From positions 1-46,281 of the IMG/VR virus record IMGVR_UViG_3300021079_000016: a stretch of 46,281 nucleotides of DNA. One strand, 5' to 3'. The notes under the pieces are model-generated. The model saw nothing but the letters and a program-made list of their open reading frames with translations. It was not told the origin of the DNA and did not search any database. Shown piece after piece: positions 29,454-39,076 of this stretch. Both the position numbers and the translations under genes were made by a program. How positions within the stretch are numbered: position 1 is the stretch's first letter; the number at the start of each line of letters is the position of its first letter. Source of the stretch: a virus.

Positions 29454-31814
29454 TTGGACGAAACTAGTAACAATACTACGAATTATGATGTTCCTACTGG
29501 TTTTGCTCCGGCGACTGGTCTAGTTAAGACTGTTGAAAAATTACAGCGTCAACGACAATTGATGGAGCGTCAATGGAAATTGAATTTGGCGTTTTATAAG
29601 GGTCGTCAGTATGTGTTTTATAATCGGAAGTCTCGTCGTATTGAGTCGCTTCCTACTGATGAGGGTGATAAGCCTCGTTATCGTGTGCGTTTGGTGTCTA
29701 ATCAGATTGCTCCTAATACGCAGTCGTTGTTGTCTCGTCTTGTTAAGAGTAAGCCACAGTTTTATGCTACTCCGGGTCAGGCTTCGTTTGAGGCTCAGAA
29801 GGCTGCTCAGGTTGCTGAGAATCTTCTTGATTATTGGTGGGATGCGTTTCATTTGACTGAGAAGCGTGAAGAGGCTATGATGTGGGCTATTATTTGTGGT
29901 AATGGTTTTTGGAAGGTTAGTTGGGATGATAAGGCTGGTCCGGGGATGAAAGTTACGTTGGATCCGACTGGTAAGCCTATTGTTGATCCTTTGGTGAAGC
30001 ATTTCTTTGAGAAGAATCTTGAGGCTTCTGGTGTTAATCCGGAGGAGTTTGAGAAGCGTATTCATCAGGGTGAGATTAAAGTTGATGTGTTGGCTCCTTT
30101 TGATGTTTTGTTGGATGATGCTGCTCAGGTGTTTGAGGATTGTAAGTTTGCGTTTTGTGTGCATCCTATGACTTCGCATGAGATTAAGGAGCGTTATGGT
30201 GTTATGTTGAAGCCTAATGCTGTTAATAAGTATCCTGATGAGACTCTTCCGGGTGCGTTTGGTAATTTGGAGTCTAAGACTGAAGAGAATGTTCGTGTTG
30301 TTTATTACGGGTATTTTCTTCCGGGGCATAAGTATCCTGATGGGCGTTTTGTTGCGTTTACTAAGGATCCGAGTATTGTGTTGTATGATGCTCCTTGGCC
30401 TTATCCGTTTGAGGAGTTGCCGCTTATTAAGTTTCCGGGTATGCGTGTTCCGGGCCAGTTGTGGGATACGAGTGTGGTTGAGAATGCTATTCCTTTGCAG
30501 AAGGAACTTAATCGTTCTTTGTCGCAGATTATTGAGTATAAGAATTTAACGTTGAAGCCTCAGATGCTTGCTCCGGTTGGTTCGTTGCGTCAGCGTATTA
30601 CGGATGAGCCGGGTGCTATTTTTGAGTATAATCCGGTTGCGGGTAAGACTCCTGAGGCTATTCCTGTTCCTAGTATGCCGCCTTATGTGTTTGATCATTT
30701 GCAGGATCTTGGTGCTCGTTTGAAGGATGCGTTTGGTTTGAATGAGATTATGGAGGGTAGTGTTCCTCCTAATGTTGAGGCTGGTGTGGCTATTGATCTT
30801 CTTCAGGAGGCGGCTACGGATCGTTTGGCTCCTCAGATTATGATTATGGAGAAGAGTTTGGAGCGTGCTGGTAATCTTATGTTGCAGTTGGCGCAGAAGT
30901 ATTATACTGAGCCGCGTACTATGATTATTACTGGTTCTGGTTCTAAGCCTAAGATTGAGCGTTTTGATGATGCTGATCTTATTCAGGGTGTTAGTGTTAA
31001 GGTTGAGGCGGGTTCTGGTCTTCCGCGTACTCGTGCGGGTCGTCAGGCGCGTGTTATGGAGATGCTTAAGATGGGTATTCTTAGTCCTACTAAGGCGTAT
31101 AAGTATCTTGATATGGCTGATTTTAAGTCGCTTCAGATGCAGTTTGAGGCTGATGAGGAGCAGGCTATGCGTGAGCATGATAAACTTATTGATGGTGGTA
31201 TTATTAATGAACAGGCTGCTATGGAGGCTCAGCAACAATTGGTGCAGGCTATTACGAGTCCTCAGGTTGATCCTAATACTGGTGAGCCGGTTCCTATGGA
31301 TCCTCAGATGCTTCAGGATAGTTTGGAGTCTGGGTTGCAGCCGTTGTTGTATGAGAATATGGATACTCATTTGGAGATTCATTCGGCTTATATGAAGAGT
31401 GCAGAGTTTGAAACTATGCCTCCTGAGTTTAAGGCTAAGTTTTATAAGCATTACGAGTTGACGCTTAATCGTAAAATCGAGTTGGCTCAGATTGGTTCTG
31501 GTCAGCCTCCGAAGGTTAGTCTTCAGTTGCGTGGCGCTATTGGGGCTACTACTGGTGCTAAGATTCTTACTGGTAGTGGTATTCGTGATGTTACTCCGCA
31601 GGAGATGCTTGAGCCACCGTTGGATACGGTTGTTATTGATAATAAGGATAAGCCTAATGCTTCTGATACTCAGTATGGTGGGTTGGATAAGTATCAGCAG
31701 GATACTATGGCTAGGTTGACTGGTAGTGATGCTTTGCATCAGCAGAAGATGCAGCAGATGCAGGCTGAGCAAGCGATGAAGGCGGCGCAGAATATGGTTG
31801 GTCCGAATGGCTAG
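29454..31814 (+). CDS. Portal protein (P22/podovirus type)
   Basis: The start is TTG after TTAGGGGG. The 786-residue product has a portal core: NRKSRRIESLPTDEGDKPRY, YRVRLVSNQIAPNTQSLLSR, WAIICGNGFWKVSWDD, DVLAPFDVLLDD, and the long stem-like helices around SQIIEYKNLTLKPQMLAPVG and FGLNEIMEGSVPPNVEAGVA. A Gln-rich C-terminal helix follows (QKMQQMQAEQAMKAAQN), like the barrel of podovirus portals. It forms the ring at the packaging vertex. It overlaps the next gene by 8 bases. Confidence 0.9.
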   Translation: MDETSNNTTNYDVPTGFAPATGLVKTVEKLQRQRQLMERQWKLNLAFYKGRQYVFYNRKSRRIESLPTDEGDKPRYRVRLVSNQIAPNTQSLLSRLVKSKPQFYATPGQASFEAQKAAQVAENLLDYWWDAFHLTEKREEAMMWAIICGNGFWKVSWDDKAGPGMKVTLDPTGKPIVDPLVKHFFEKNLEASGVNPEEFEKRIHQGEIKVDVLAPFDVLLDDAAQVFEDCKFAFCVHPMTSHEIKERYGVMLKPNAVNKYPDETLPGAFGNLESKTEENVRVVYYGYFLPGHKYPDGRFVAFTKDPSIVLYDAPWPYPFEELPLIKFPGMRVPGQLWDTSVVENAIPLQKELNRSLSQIIEYKNLTLKPQMLAPVGSLRQRITDEPGAIFEYNPVAGKTPEAIPVPSMPPYVFDHLQDLGARLKDAFGLNEIMEGSVPPNVEAGVAIDLLQEAATDRLAPQIMIMEKSLERAGNLMLQLAQKYYTEPRTMIITGSGSKPKIERFDDADLIQGVSVKVEAGSGLPRTRAGRQARVMEMLKMGILSPTKAYKYLDMADFKSLQMQFEADEEQAMREHDKLIDGGIINEQAAMEAQQQLVQAITSPQVDPNTGEPVPMDPQMLQDSLESGLQPLLYENMDTHLEIHSAYMKSAEFETMPPEFKAKFYKHYELTLNRKIELAQIGSGQPPKVSLQLRGAIGATTGAKILTGSGIRDVTPQEMLEPPLDTVVIDNKDKPNASDTQYGGLDKYQQDTMARLTGSDALHQQKMQQMQAEQAMKAAQNMVGPNG

Positions 31815-32301
31815 GGTTGAGTGGTCTGATGATGATAAGGCTGCTGCGTATGTTCAATGGATTTCTAATAATAAGAATGTGCGTCAGACTTGTCGTGATT
31901 GTAATGTTCCTCATGGTACTATGCGGTATTGGGTTCGTGAGTGGGAGGATAATGGTCCTCCTGAGGCGATGGAGGGTAAGATTACTAATAATGCGTACGA
32001 GTTTATTCATCATGCTAGTCGTGTTAGACAACAGGCTATGCTTAAGTTGGAAGAGTTGATTCCTGATGCTGAGAGTAAGCAGTTGAGTGCTATTGCTACT
32101 GTGGTTGGTATTATGGATGATAAGATTCGTTTAGCGTCGGGTTTGGCGACTAAGCGTACGGAAACGGTTCACCAGTTACCTACTCGTGCTGAGATGAAAG
32201 ATCTTATGAGCGAGTTTATTGGTGGTGTCGTTGGTGCGGCTGAAGATCGGGCGGCTGAGACTGTTCAGATTGAGGCTGAGAGTGTTACTGTAAATAAATA
32301 G
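31807..32301 (+). CDS. Putative terminase small subunit (HTH protein)
   Basis: The 164-residue product has an N-terminal helix-turn-helix (about residues 8-45, AAYVQWISNNKNVRQTCRDC, then HGTMRYWVREWE) and a long helical part that could form an oligomerisation hub (RVRQQAMLKLEELIPD). This resembles DNA-recognition subunits of terminases. The position after the portal rather than before terL makes other HTH roles possible. Confidence 0.6.
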   Translation: MARVEWSDDDKAAAYVQWISNNKNVRQTCRDCNVPHGTMRYWVREWEDNGPPEAMEGKITNNAYEFIHHASRVRQQAMLKLEELIPDAESKQLSAIATVVGIMDDKIRLASGLATKRTETVHQLPTRAEMKDLMSEFIGGVVGAAEDRAAETVQIEAESVTVNK

Positions 32302-32344
32302 GCAGCAACCCAATAGTGGGACTGTTTTGTTAGAGGAGAACGTA

Positions 32345-33154
32345 ATGAGTGATGTTGATTTAGACAGCGCATTAGAGGCGTTGTCGGCTGATCTTCCTGA
32401 TGATTATGATTCGGGAAGTTCTGATATGGGTGATGAAGCGGTTATTGACCAACCCGATGTGGAGTCTTTTACTGGTTTTGATCCTAGTGTTTTACCTGAG
32501 GATATGCAACAGGTATATAAGTCTATGCAGGCTGATTATACTCGCAAGACTCAGGAGGTTGCGGAGATTCGTCGAGATTTTGAGGCGTTCTCTGAGAGTG
32601 GTGTTAAGCCTAATGAGGCTTTGGAGATGGCTAGTCTCTTCGCTAAAATTGATTCTGACCCAGCGTTCGCATCTGAGTTTGTCGGTAACATTACACAGCG
32701 TTTAGAGGAATCTGGTTATGGTCAAACTCAAGCGGTAGAGCCTGCTAGTATTGATAATAATGGTTACGAAGGGCTTTCTCCTGCGGTTATTCAGGAGTTA
32801 CAAGAGATGCGGCAATTCCGTGAACAGATAGTTCAGAATCAGCAGCAACAGGAAATTATTGCTCATTTAGACACAGTTGAACAGACTATTCGCACTACTA
32901 ATCCGAATTATAATGATTCTGATATTGATGCGATTTATGCTCTTGCTCATTCTACTGATGGTGATCTTATGGCTGCACAACAGTCGTATCATGATATTCA
33001 GCAGCGTTTGCTTGGGAATTATCTTGAGTCTAAAACTGTACCTCATGGTGCTACTCCTATCTCTACTTCTCCTTCTAGTGTTCCTAATAGGGAGTTCTCT
33101 TCTTTGGATGAGGCTCATAAGGCTGCTATGGAGGCTGTTCGTAACATTTCCTAA
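32345..33154 (+). CDS. Scaffold protein
   Basis: GAGGAG lies six bases before the ATG at 32345. The 269-residue product is acidic at the N-terminus (SDVDLDSALEALSADLPDDY), then mainly helical and Gln-rich (EMRQFREQIVQNQQQQE), with a basic/Ser-rich end. It precedes the major capsid gene by 18 bases. Acidic helical proteins just before the capsid gene act as internal scaffolds of the prohead. Confidence 0.8.
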   Translation: MSDVDLDSALEALSADLPDDYDSGSSDMGDEAVIDQPDVESFTGFDPSVLPEDMQQVYKSMQADYTRKTQEVAEIRRDFEAFSESGVKPNEALEMASLFAKIDSDPAFASEFVGNITQRLEESGYGQTQAVEPASIDNNGYEGLSPAVIQELQEMRQFREQIVQNQQQQEIIAHLDTVEQTIRTTNPNYNDSDIDAIYALAHSTDGDLMAAQQSYHDIQQRLLGNYLESKTVPHGATPISTSPSSVPNREFSSLDEAHKAAMEAVRNIS

Positions 33155-33172
33155 TATGGAGGTGTTTCTTAG

Positions 33173-34537
33173 ATGGCAAATCTGAGTTCGCTTAGTACCA
33201 TTCTCAAGGAGTATTACCTTGGTCCGGTTTCTGAGCAGTTAAATAATGAAGTTCTTCTTCTGTCGCGTCTTGAGTCGCGTTCAGAGGATCTCGTAGGTAA
33301 GCGAGCGTATGTGCCGCTGCATTCGGGTCGTTCTACTGGTGTTGGTGCGCGTGGTGAAAGTATTGCGCTCCCAACGGCTGGTTCGCAGGGCTACGATAAG
33401 GCGGTTTACGACCTTAAGTACCTGTATGGTCGTATTGAGGTTACGGGTCCGTCGATGGCTAAGACTAAGAATGAGGCTGGCGCGTTTCTTCAGGCTCTTA
33501 AGTCTGAGTTGGATGGTGTTCGTAACGACTTGAAGAAGGATCTGGCTCGTCAGGTTTATGGTGATGGTACGGCTACTATCGCTACTGTTGCTAGTGTTGC
33601 TTCGCAGGTTATTACTCTTTCGTCGGCTGAGCCGCTTCGTAAGGGTCAGATCTACGTTGGTATGTTCTTAGACGTTTATACGTCTGCTGCGGCTGCTCGT
33701 CAGGTTGCGGCTAATACGGCTTCGTCTGGTAGCGGTGGCGCTATTCAGGTCACGGCTGTTAACCTTGCTACTCCGTCGATTACGGTTACGGGTACGCTTA
33801 CGGGTGTCGTGTCTACGGACGTTCTGGTTCGTGCTGGCGTTGTGCCGGTGGCTAGTGCTAGTGTTGTTGAGGCTAATACTTATTCTAAGTCGGATGAGAT
33901 TGATGGTCTTCAGCGGGTTGTGTCTGATGCTGCTGCGGCTTTTGGTGGCATTGATGCTACTGCTGCTGGTAAGTCTTGGTGGGACAATCAGCGCGTTGCG
34001 TTGGCTGCCTCGGCTTCTAGTGATGACCGTCGTCAGGGTTCGCAGGATCCAATTGGTATTACGGCTGCTACGGCACCGGGATCTCTTGGTTTCCAGAACC
34101 TTACGTTTAGTCAAGTTCAGCAGGGTCTTAACCTTGCGCGTATTGCTGGTGGTATGCCCACGAGCATCATTACGTCGCTTGGTGTTCAGCGAGAATTCTA
34201 CTCGTTGTTCCAGACTCAGGTTCAATACCTTGATCCTAAGACGCTGGATTACGGACAGGGCTTCAAGACCCTTTCGTATAACGGTATGCCGGTTATTGCC
34301 GACATTGACGCACCGTATGGTAAGATGTACATTCTGGATGAGTCTACACTTAAGGTGTTCTCGGATCAGGATTGGCACTTCCTTGATTCGGATGGTCTGA
34401 CGCTTCGTCAGGTTACTGGATTCGATAAGTTCGAGGCTATCATGGCTCGTTACATGAACATCGGTGCTACGCGCCGTAACAATCAGGTCGTTATGACTGG
34501 TATTCGTGTTGACGGTGCTACTGACGCTGGATACTAA
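33173..34537 (+). CDS. Major capsid protein (HK97 fold)
   Basis: The 454-residue product has the pattern of phage capsid proteins: a helical N-terminus (LSSLSTILKEYYLGPVSEQL), KRAYVPLHSGRSTGVGARGE (E-loop-like), and a spine helix with AGAFLQALKSELDGVRNDL. A Thr/Val-rich insertion at about 125-225 may be an Ig-like or surface domain. The P-domain and axial-domain segments are YNGMPVIADIDAPYGKMYIL and DGLTLRQVTGFDKFEAIMAR. Codons end in C more often than elsewhere, fitting high expression. A strong terminator follows. Confidence 0.88.
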   Translation: MANLSSLSTILKEYYLGPVSEQLNNEVLLLSRLESRSEDLVGKRAYVPLHSGRSTGVGARGESIALPTAGSQGYDKAVYDLKYLYGRIEVTGPSMAKTKNEAGAFLQALKSELDGVRNDLKKDLARQVYGDGTATIATVASVASQVITLSSAEPLRKGQIYVGMFLDVYTSAAAARQVAANTASSGSGGAIQVTAVNLATPSITVTGTLTGVVSTDVLVRAGVVPVASASVVEANTYSKSDEIDGLQRVVSDAAAAFGGIDATAAGKSWWDNQRVALAASASSDDRRQGSQDPIGITAATAPGSLGFQNLTFSQVQQGLNLARIAGGMPTSIITSLGVQREFYSLFQTQVQYLDPKTLDYGQGFKTLSYNGMPVIADIDAPYGKMYILDESTLKVFSDQDWHFLDSDGLTLRQVTGFDKFEAIMARYMNIGATRRNNQVVMTGIRVDGATDAGY

Positions 34538-34544
34538 GATTGGT

Positions 34545-34576
34545 GGGCGGGGGGCTTCGGCTCCTCGTCCATTTTT
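34545..34576 (+). terminator. Strong intrinsic terminator after the capsid gene
   Basis: An 11-bp stem (three G-T pairs) capped by a TTCG tetraloop is followed by ATTTTT. It starts 8 bases after the capsid stop and would limit downstream expression relative to the capsid gene. Confidence 0.85.
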
Positions 34577-34604
34577 AATAAAAGGGAGTGGCGAGGAGGT
34601 AGTA

Positions 34605-34667
34605 ATGAGTGTTACAGCATATAATCGTTATGCTTTGCGTCGTTGGAATCGTAGGCGCGGATTATGA
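34605..34667 (+). CDS. Very small basic peptide (20 aa)
   Basis: A strong GAGGAGG site precedes an ATG that opens a 20-codon frame: MSVTAYNRYALRRWNRRRGL. It ends in an ATGA overlap with the next gene. Site and coupling make translation likely. Six Arg in the last nine residues suggest nucleic-acid contact, or the frame may only serve to start the next gene. Confidence 0.5.
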   Translation: MSVTAYNRYALRRWNRRRGL

Positions 34668-34930
34668 GTGAGGCTTGGACTCGTAAAGAGGGTAAGAATG
34701 CTGCGGGTGGTTTAAATGCTGCTGGTAGGGCTTCTTATAATAGTGCTCATGGTGGTCATTTAAAGGCTCCTGTTAGTGCTAAGGAGGCTTCTCATTCTCC
34801 TAGAAGTGCCGCTCGTAGAAAAAGTTTTTGTGCGCGTATGATGGGTATGAAGCGGGTTAATACTTCTGCTAAAACTGCGCGTGATCCTAATAGCCGTATT
34901 AATAAGTCTTTGCGAAAGTGGGATTGCTAG
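34664..34930 (+). CDS. DUF6321-like small basic protein (88 aa)
   Basis: The 88-residue product, MSEAWTRKEGKNAAGGLNAA, then GRASYN, SAARRKSFCARMMGMKR and SLRKWDC, belongs to a family that I recall as DUF6321, common beside structural genes of cyano- and other environmental phages. It is basic and probably unfolded alone. The start overlaps the 20-residue frame by 4 bases. Confidence 0.7.
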   Translation: MSEAWTRKEGKNAAGGLNAAGRASYNSAHGGHLKAPVSAKEASHSPRSAARRKSFCARMMGMKRVNTSAKTARDPNSRINKSLRKWDC

Positions 34931-34932
34931 TT

Positions 34933-35370
34933 ATGAAGTTGTATATTCCTGGACATGGACATGTGGATTCTAGGGTGTATCGTATTGATCGTGCGCTTCA
35001 TGCGTATGATGAGCGGCTTATGTTTGCTCGTAATGAGGATACTGGTGATTGGTGTATTTATTCTCGTATGCCGCATCCTGAGCCTCCTTTTCCTGTGTTT
35101 GGTTGTGGTAAGGATATTCCTGATTTGGATGATGTTATGATGCGTGTTCGTGAGGGTGATTTGATGCGTCATGGTGATATGATTTATAAGGATATGATTC
35201 GTTCACAGGAGAAGTATAAGGCTAATTTGAAGTATCAGGGTGATCAGGCTAGTGAAGAGTCTGCTGAGGTTGTGGAGCATTTTCTTCGTCAGCATGGTAA
35301 GAGTCCTGTTATTAAAGAGTTTATTGGTAGTGATATTCCTAAGGAGGTGGTTGTAAGTGATTCTGAGTGA
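34933..35370 (+). CDS. Hypothetical protein (145 aa) in the head-tail region
   Basis: The product starts MKLYIPGHGHVDSRVYRIDR and has GDWCIYSRMPHPEPPFPVFG and a helical end. It overlaps the adaptor gene by 14 bases. Small proteins in this place are often head-tail joining or decoration factors, but no family is recognised. Confidence 0.6.
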   Translation: MKLYIPGHGHVDSRVYRIDRALHAYDERLMFARNEDTGDWCIYSRMPHPEPPFPVFGCGKDIPDLDDVMMRVREGDLMRHGDMIYKDMIRSQEKYKANLKYQGDQASEESAEVVEHFLRQHGKSPVIKEFIGSDIPKEVVVSDSE

Positions 35371-35998
35371 TATGTATAAAGAGTTTAGTTTGTATGGTTT
35401 TGATGATTTGACTGATTCGCAAAAATTGTTGCTTCTTAATGAGTCTTATTTTGATATTGTTACTCGTGAGCCTTGGCCTTTTTTGGAGAGTCTTGTTACT
35501 TTAACGGTTCCTGCTGCTACTAGTAAGGTTACTAATAATTCGTTTTCTGGTAGTCCTACGGATGTTAATAGTGTTCTTAGTCTGGTGGATGTGACTAATA
35601 ATATTGTTGTTGTTCCTGAGCGTACTGATGTTGTTCAGAAGAATTACTTTTTAGATAAGGCTGTTGCTTTTCCTGATCGTTACTATTTTGTGGGTGATGA
35701 TTTGTATTTGTATCCTGCTACTAGTGCTAGTACTAAGTATAATCTTTTTTATACTCGTATTCCTACTGAGGCTATAACTACTAGTGATACGTTTATGATT
35801 CCTTCGAGGCATCATAGTGTTATTATTTATGGGGCGCTTGTTAAGGCGTATCTTGTTAATGATGATCCGCAGGCTGCTATGTTTCAGAATATGTTTGAGT
35901 CTAGGTACCAGCAGATGCGTAATGATGTTTGGATGAACCAGTATGATCGTACGGATCGTATTCATGTGCTTACGGATTCGTATGATTGGAATTATTAA
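35357..35998 (+). CDS. Adaptor / tail-tube-A-like connector protein
   Basis: A GTG with AAGGAGG upstream starts a 213-residue product. It has an N-terminal helical part (LTDSQKLLLLNESYFDIV, REPWPFLE), a beta insertion with VVPERTDVVQKNYFLDKAVAF, and a C-terminal helix with YGALVKAYLVNDDPQAAMF. The helix-beta-helix layout and the WPF motif are those of podovirus adaptor proteins (P22 gp4/T7 gp11), which bind under the portal. The tail nozzle gene follows. Confidence 0.75.
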   Translation: MILSDMYKEFSLYGFDDLTDSQKLLLLNESYFDIVTREPWPFLESLVTLTVPAATSKVTNNSFSGSPTDVNSVLSLVDVTNNIVVVPERTDVVQKNYFLDKAVAFPDRYYFVGDDLYLYPATSASTKYNLFYTRIPTEAITTSDTFMIPSRHHSVIIYGALVKAYLVNDDPQAAMFQNMFESRYQQMRNDVWMNQYDRTDRIHVLTDSYDWNY

Positions 35999-36011
35999 AG
36001 GTGGTGTGTAA

Positions 36012-39000
36012 ATGGCGTTGACGTATGTTAATCAGATTGGTGCTGATGGTGGCGTGATGCAGTCGGCTCCTGTTACGATGATTACGGAGGCTAATCTCGC
36101 GTGGGCGCAGGATGTGCTGGTGGATCGTACTGGTTATATTCGTCGTCGTGGTCCGTTTACTGAGGTTTCTACTGGTGCTTTGCGTACTGGTGAGATGATT
36201 ATGGGGGGTGCTACTACTCATGATCCGCTTGGTGCGTGGCGAGCGTGTGCGCTTGTTGGTGATGATACTTCTTCGCGTATTGTTTTTTATAATACGGCTG
36301 GTAGTCTTGTTGGGTGGTCTTGGCTTCCTTTTAAGCATCCTAATGGTTCTTTTTTGGCTACTAATACGTCTCAGCAGAATGATGATGTTCGTGTGCAGAA
36401 TCCTATTACTATGTTTAAGGGTCGTGAGGCGCTTACGGGTGGTGCTTTTTTGAGTGTTTATACTCGTTATGGCATCCCATCTTTTAATTCTTCTTCTGCA
36501 TATCCTCGTTTTCAATCTTTATATTTTTTGCGTGGTGGGCATGGCATTGATTGTTCTGCTGCTAGTTGCGCTATTGCATTAGATGGTTCGGGTGTTACAG
36601 GACAGTTTAGTCAAACTATTACTACGGCTAGTAGTCTTGTTAAGGCTGTTAGTACGGATGCTAATGCTGCTGTTGTTACTGCTGGTATGTTTGTTTTTGA
36701 TGATGATGGTTCTGGTAATCCTTATCAGTGTATTGGTGTTGTTAAGAGTGTTAATGGTGTTGATTCGGCTACGAGTCCTACTAGTATTGTGCTTGAGAAG
36801 CGGCCTATGGTTGCTCATATTAGTGGTGGTTATGATCCTACGAATCATTCGTCTTTGACGGCTTTGTCTGCTAAGAAACTACATTTTCGTAATGTTCGTG
36901 GTTATCAACATCTGCATGGTCGTGGGCTTATTACGCTTACTAGTGGTATTGTTGTTACTAGTGGTGTTGAGGGTTCTGGTACGGATGGTCATTTTGGTGC
37001 TGCTAAGATGAATGAGGGTGTTTGGTATGTTTATCGTAATAGTGATCATGCTATTATTGGTAAGGTTGATGCTGCTGGTAGTATGAATAATGAGCAGTTT
37101 ACTTTGACTGCTAGTGGTACTAAAGTTATTCTTACTAGTGATGAGTATGTTGCTGTGCCGGTTTCTACTGTTATCAGTACTGATAATAATATTACTACGA
37201 CTGCTCCTGCTTTGGAGCCTTCTCCTTATTACCAGCCTCGTATTAGTGGTAGTGTGGATGATGCTGCTAGTGGTGTTAGTAATGATACTTCTTCGCGTAC
37301 TTATAAGGATGTTCCCGGTTTTCTTACGGCTACTTATGCTGGTTATCAATGGTTTGGTTCTCTTGGGCAAACTGGTTGGGAGAATCAGATTGTGTTTTCT
37401 AGTTATCATGATCCTGAGGCTATAGATTTGTCTCCTGATGCGGCTGATAGTATTGTTATTCCGGGTATTAATATTATGCGTGGGCTTGCTAGTTCTAGTT
37501 CTGGTCTTATTATTTTTATGGCGGATAATACTTATATTCTTCGTGGTAATGATCGTACTAATTTTAGTCTTGAAGTGTTGTATCCTGAGGGTTGTTTGAG
37601 TGCTGGTAGCATTGTTGAAATTGGTGGTGGTGTTATCTGGGCTACATCTAGTGGCATTCTTTACTATGATGGCGGTAGTGTTCGTAATATTACTAAGGAT
37701 GCTTTGGGTACTTATTGGTATGATAGTATTAAACGTTTTGATGCTAATGCTGATCGTATTAATGCGTTCTTTTATAAGAATTATTTGTTTATGACTATTT
37801 CTAAGTGGGAGTCTCCTTACTCGTTTAGCCGGTTTGAGCCTTTGTATGTAAGTATTCCTGCTGGGGATACTGAGGGGACTACTATTACTTGGAATGGTAG
37901 TACTTATCCTCCTTCGGCTTATACTAATTTTGATTATTCTTGGGCTGATGCGGTTAATCGTTTTTGTGCTATTGGTTATGATAGGGTTGTTAATACGCTT
38001 CCATTTGTTACGTTTGCTCTTTATATGCCTACGGGTGCTATTACTAGTTTTAGTAATTTTAGTTTTGTTGGTGCCGTTAATTTGGATGCTATTGATGTGG
38101 CTTCTAGTACTGCTGAGTTGAATTATGAAAAACTTTGGGTTGCTGTTAACGCATCTAAGCGTGTAGATTCTTCTGCTGCTTTTGTTTCCGGTAGAGTTCC
38201 TAATGTTGTTACTAGTGTTACTGGTCCTAGTGCGGGTAAGAATACTGTTACATTTAGTACTGATTATTCTAATACGGCATATAATCCTAATATTACTGGT
38301 TATCTTGCTAATGGTAGTGTTGTTGATCTGGTTAATCGTAATGATGATACTATTGTATCTAGTGTTACTGTTGAGAGTTTAAATACTAGTGCTGGTACCT
38401 TTAAATATACTGCTACTACGTTGCCTACTAATGTTGTTGGTTTTGTTAAACCAGAATACGTTACTTTTAATAAGGGCGCGTTTATTGGTGTTGATGCTGC
38501 GTTAGATATTGCTACTAATGGTTACGACTCGTTTTTAGCGTTGTCTGAAGATGTGGTTGGTCCCGACTTATATTTTCAAACTAAGGTTTATACGGTGGGT
38601 GATCCTGTTATTAAGAAGTGGTTTCAGCGTTTAATGGTTGATATGCTTATTAAGGGTGGCTCGGTTCGTGTTGATATGATTGATTATGAGAATAATGATT
38701 TTGTTGATAGTGGTGTTGATGAGCGTAATTGGGTTGTTTTTTCTGAAGTTTTGTATGCTTGGGTTGAGGCGCAATTACGTTTTAGTGATCTTACTAATAA
38801 TAGTTTTACGGATACTAGTGTTCCTGCTCAGACTGGTACTAGTTGGGCTAGTCTTCAGAGTCTTGCTTCTACTTGGAATGATGTTTTGTTTCCTAAGTTT
38901 GAACGCCGCACTAAGCGGTTTAGTCTTCGTACTAATGCGTTAGGGTACCAGTTTTATCAACTTAATCGTTGGAAGCCTAGTACGGGTAATCGTATTACGG

Positions 39001-39074
39001 TTATTCGCCCTAAGCGTATTGAGACTGATGCTTGGAGTATCGGATTTAAGGCGTTACGCACAGGGAGGCAGTAA
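36012..39074 (+). CDS. Tail nozzle-like protein (T7 gp12 role)
   Basis: The 1020-residue product starts MALTYVNQIGADGGVMQSAP and is made of beta-strand repeats with Gly/Ser/Thr turns. GYQWFGSLGQTGWENQIVFS and IMRGLASSSSGLIIFMADNT are in the style of the nozzle/tail tubular B proteins of podoviruses, with KWFQRLMVDMLIKGGSVRVD near residue 870. It follows the adaptor gene, as nozzle genes do. It is larger than T7 gp12 (794 residues). It would close the tail tip and hold fibres. Confidence 0.7.
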   Translation: MALTYVNQIGADGGVMQSAPVTMITEANLAWAQDVLVDRTGYIRRRGPFTEVSTGALRTGEMIMGGATTHDPLGAWRACALVGDDTSSRIVFYNTAGSLVGWSWLPFKHPNGSFLATNTSQQNDDVRVQNPITMFKGREALTGGAFLSVYTRYGIPSFNSSSAYPRFQSLYFLRGGHGIDCSAASCAIALDGSGVTGQFSQTITTASSLVKAVSTDANAAVVTAGMFVFDDDGSGNPYQCIGVVKSVNGVDSATSPTSIVLEKRPMVAHISGGYDPTNHSSLTALSAKKLHFRNVRGYQHLHGRGLITLTSGIVVTSGVEGSGTDGHFGAAKMNEGVWYVYRNSDHAIIGKVDAAGSMNNEQFTLTASGTKVILTSDEYVAVPVSTVISTDNNITTTAPALEPSPYYQPRISGSVDDAASGVSNDTSSRTYKDVPGFLTATYAGYQWFGSLGQTGWENQIVFSSYHDPEAIDLSPDAADSIVIPGINIMRGLASSSSGLIIFMADNTYILRGNDRTNFSLEVLYPEGCLSAGSIVEIGGGVIWATSSGILYYDGGSVRNITKDALGTYWYDSIKRFDANADRINAFFYKNYLFMTISKWESPYSFSRFEPLYVSIPAGDTEGTTITWNGSTYPPSAYTNFDYSWADAVNRFCAIGYDRVVNTLPFVTFALYMPTGAITSFSNFSFVGAVNLDAIDVASSTAELNYEKLWVAVNASKRVDSSAAFVSGRVPNVVTSVTGPSAGKNTVTFSTDYSNTAYNPNITGYLANGSVVDLVNRNDDTIVSSVTVESLNTSAGTFKYTATTLPTNVVGFVKPEYVTFNKGAFIGVDAALDIATNGYDSFLALSEDVVGPDLYFQTKVYTVGDPVIKKWFQRLMVDMLIKGGSVRVDMIDYENNDFVDSGVDERNWVVFSEVLYAWVEAQLRFSDLTNNSFTDTSVPAQTGTSWASLQSLASTWNDVLFPKFERRTKRFSLRTNALGYQFYQLNRWKPSTGNRITVIRPKRIETDAWSIGFKALRTGRQ

Positions 39075-39076
39075 TT

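Noticed and set aside
30546-31772. Long minus-strand open frame opposite the portal gene (408 codons)
   Set aside because: Same cause: antisense shadow of the portal gene, with biased composition and no motif.
32302-32344. Small hairpin CCCA-ATAG-TGGG before the scaffold gene as a terminator
   Set aside because: The 4-bp stem is too weak and the T run is interrupted.
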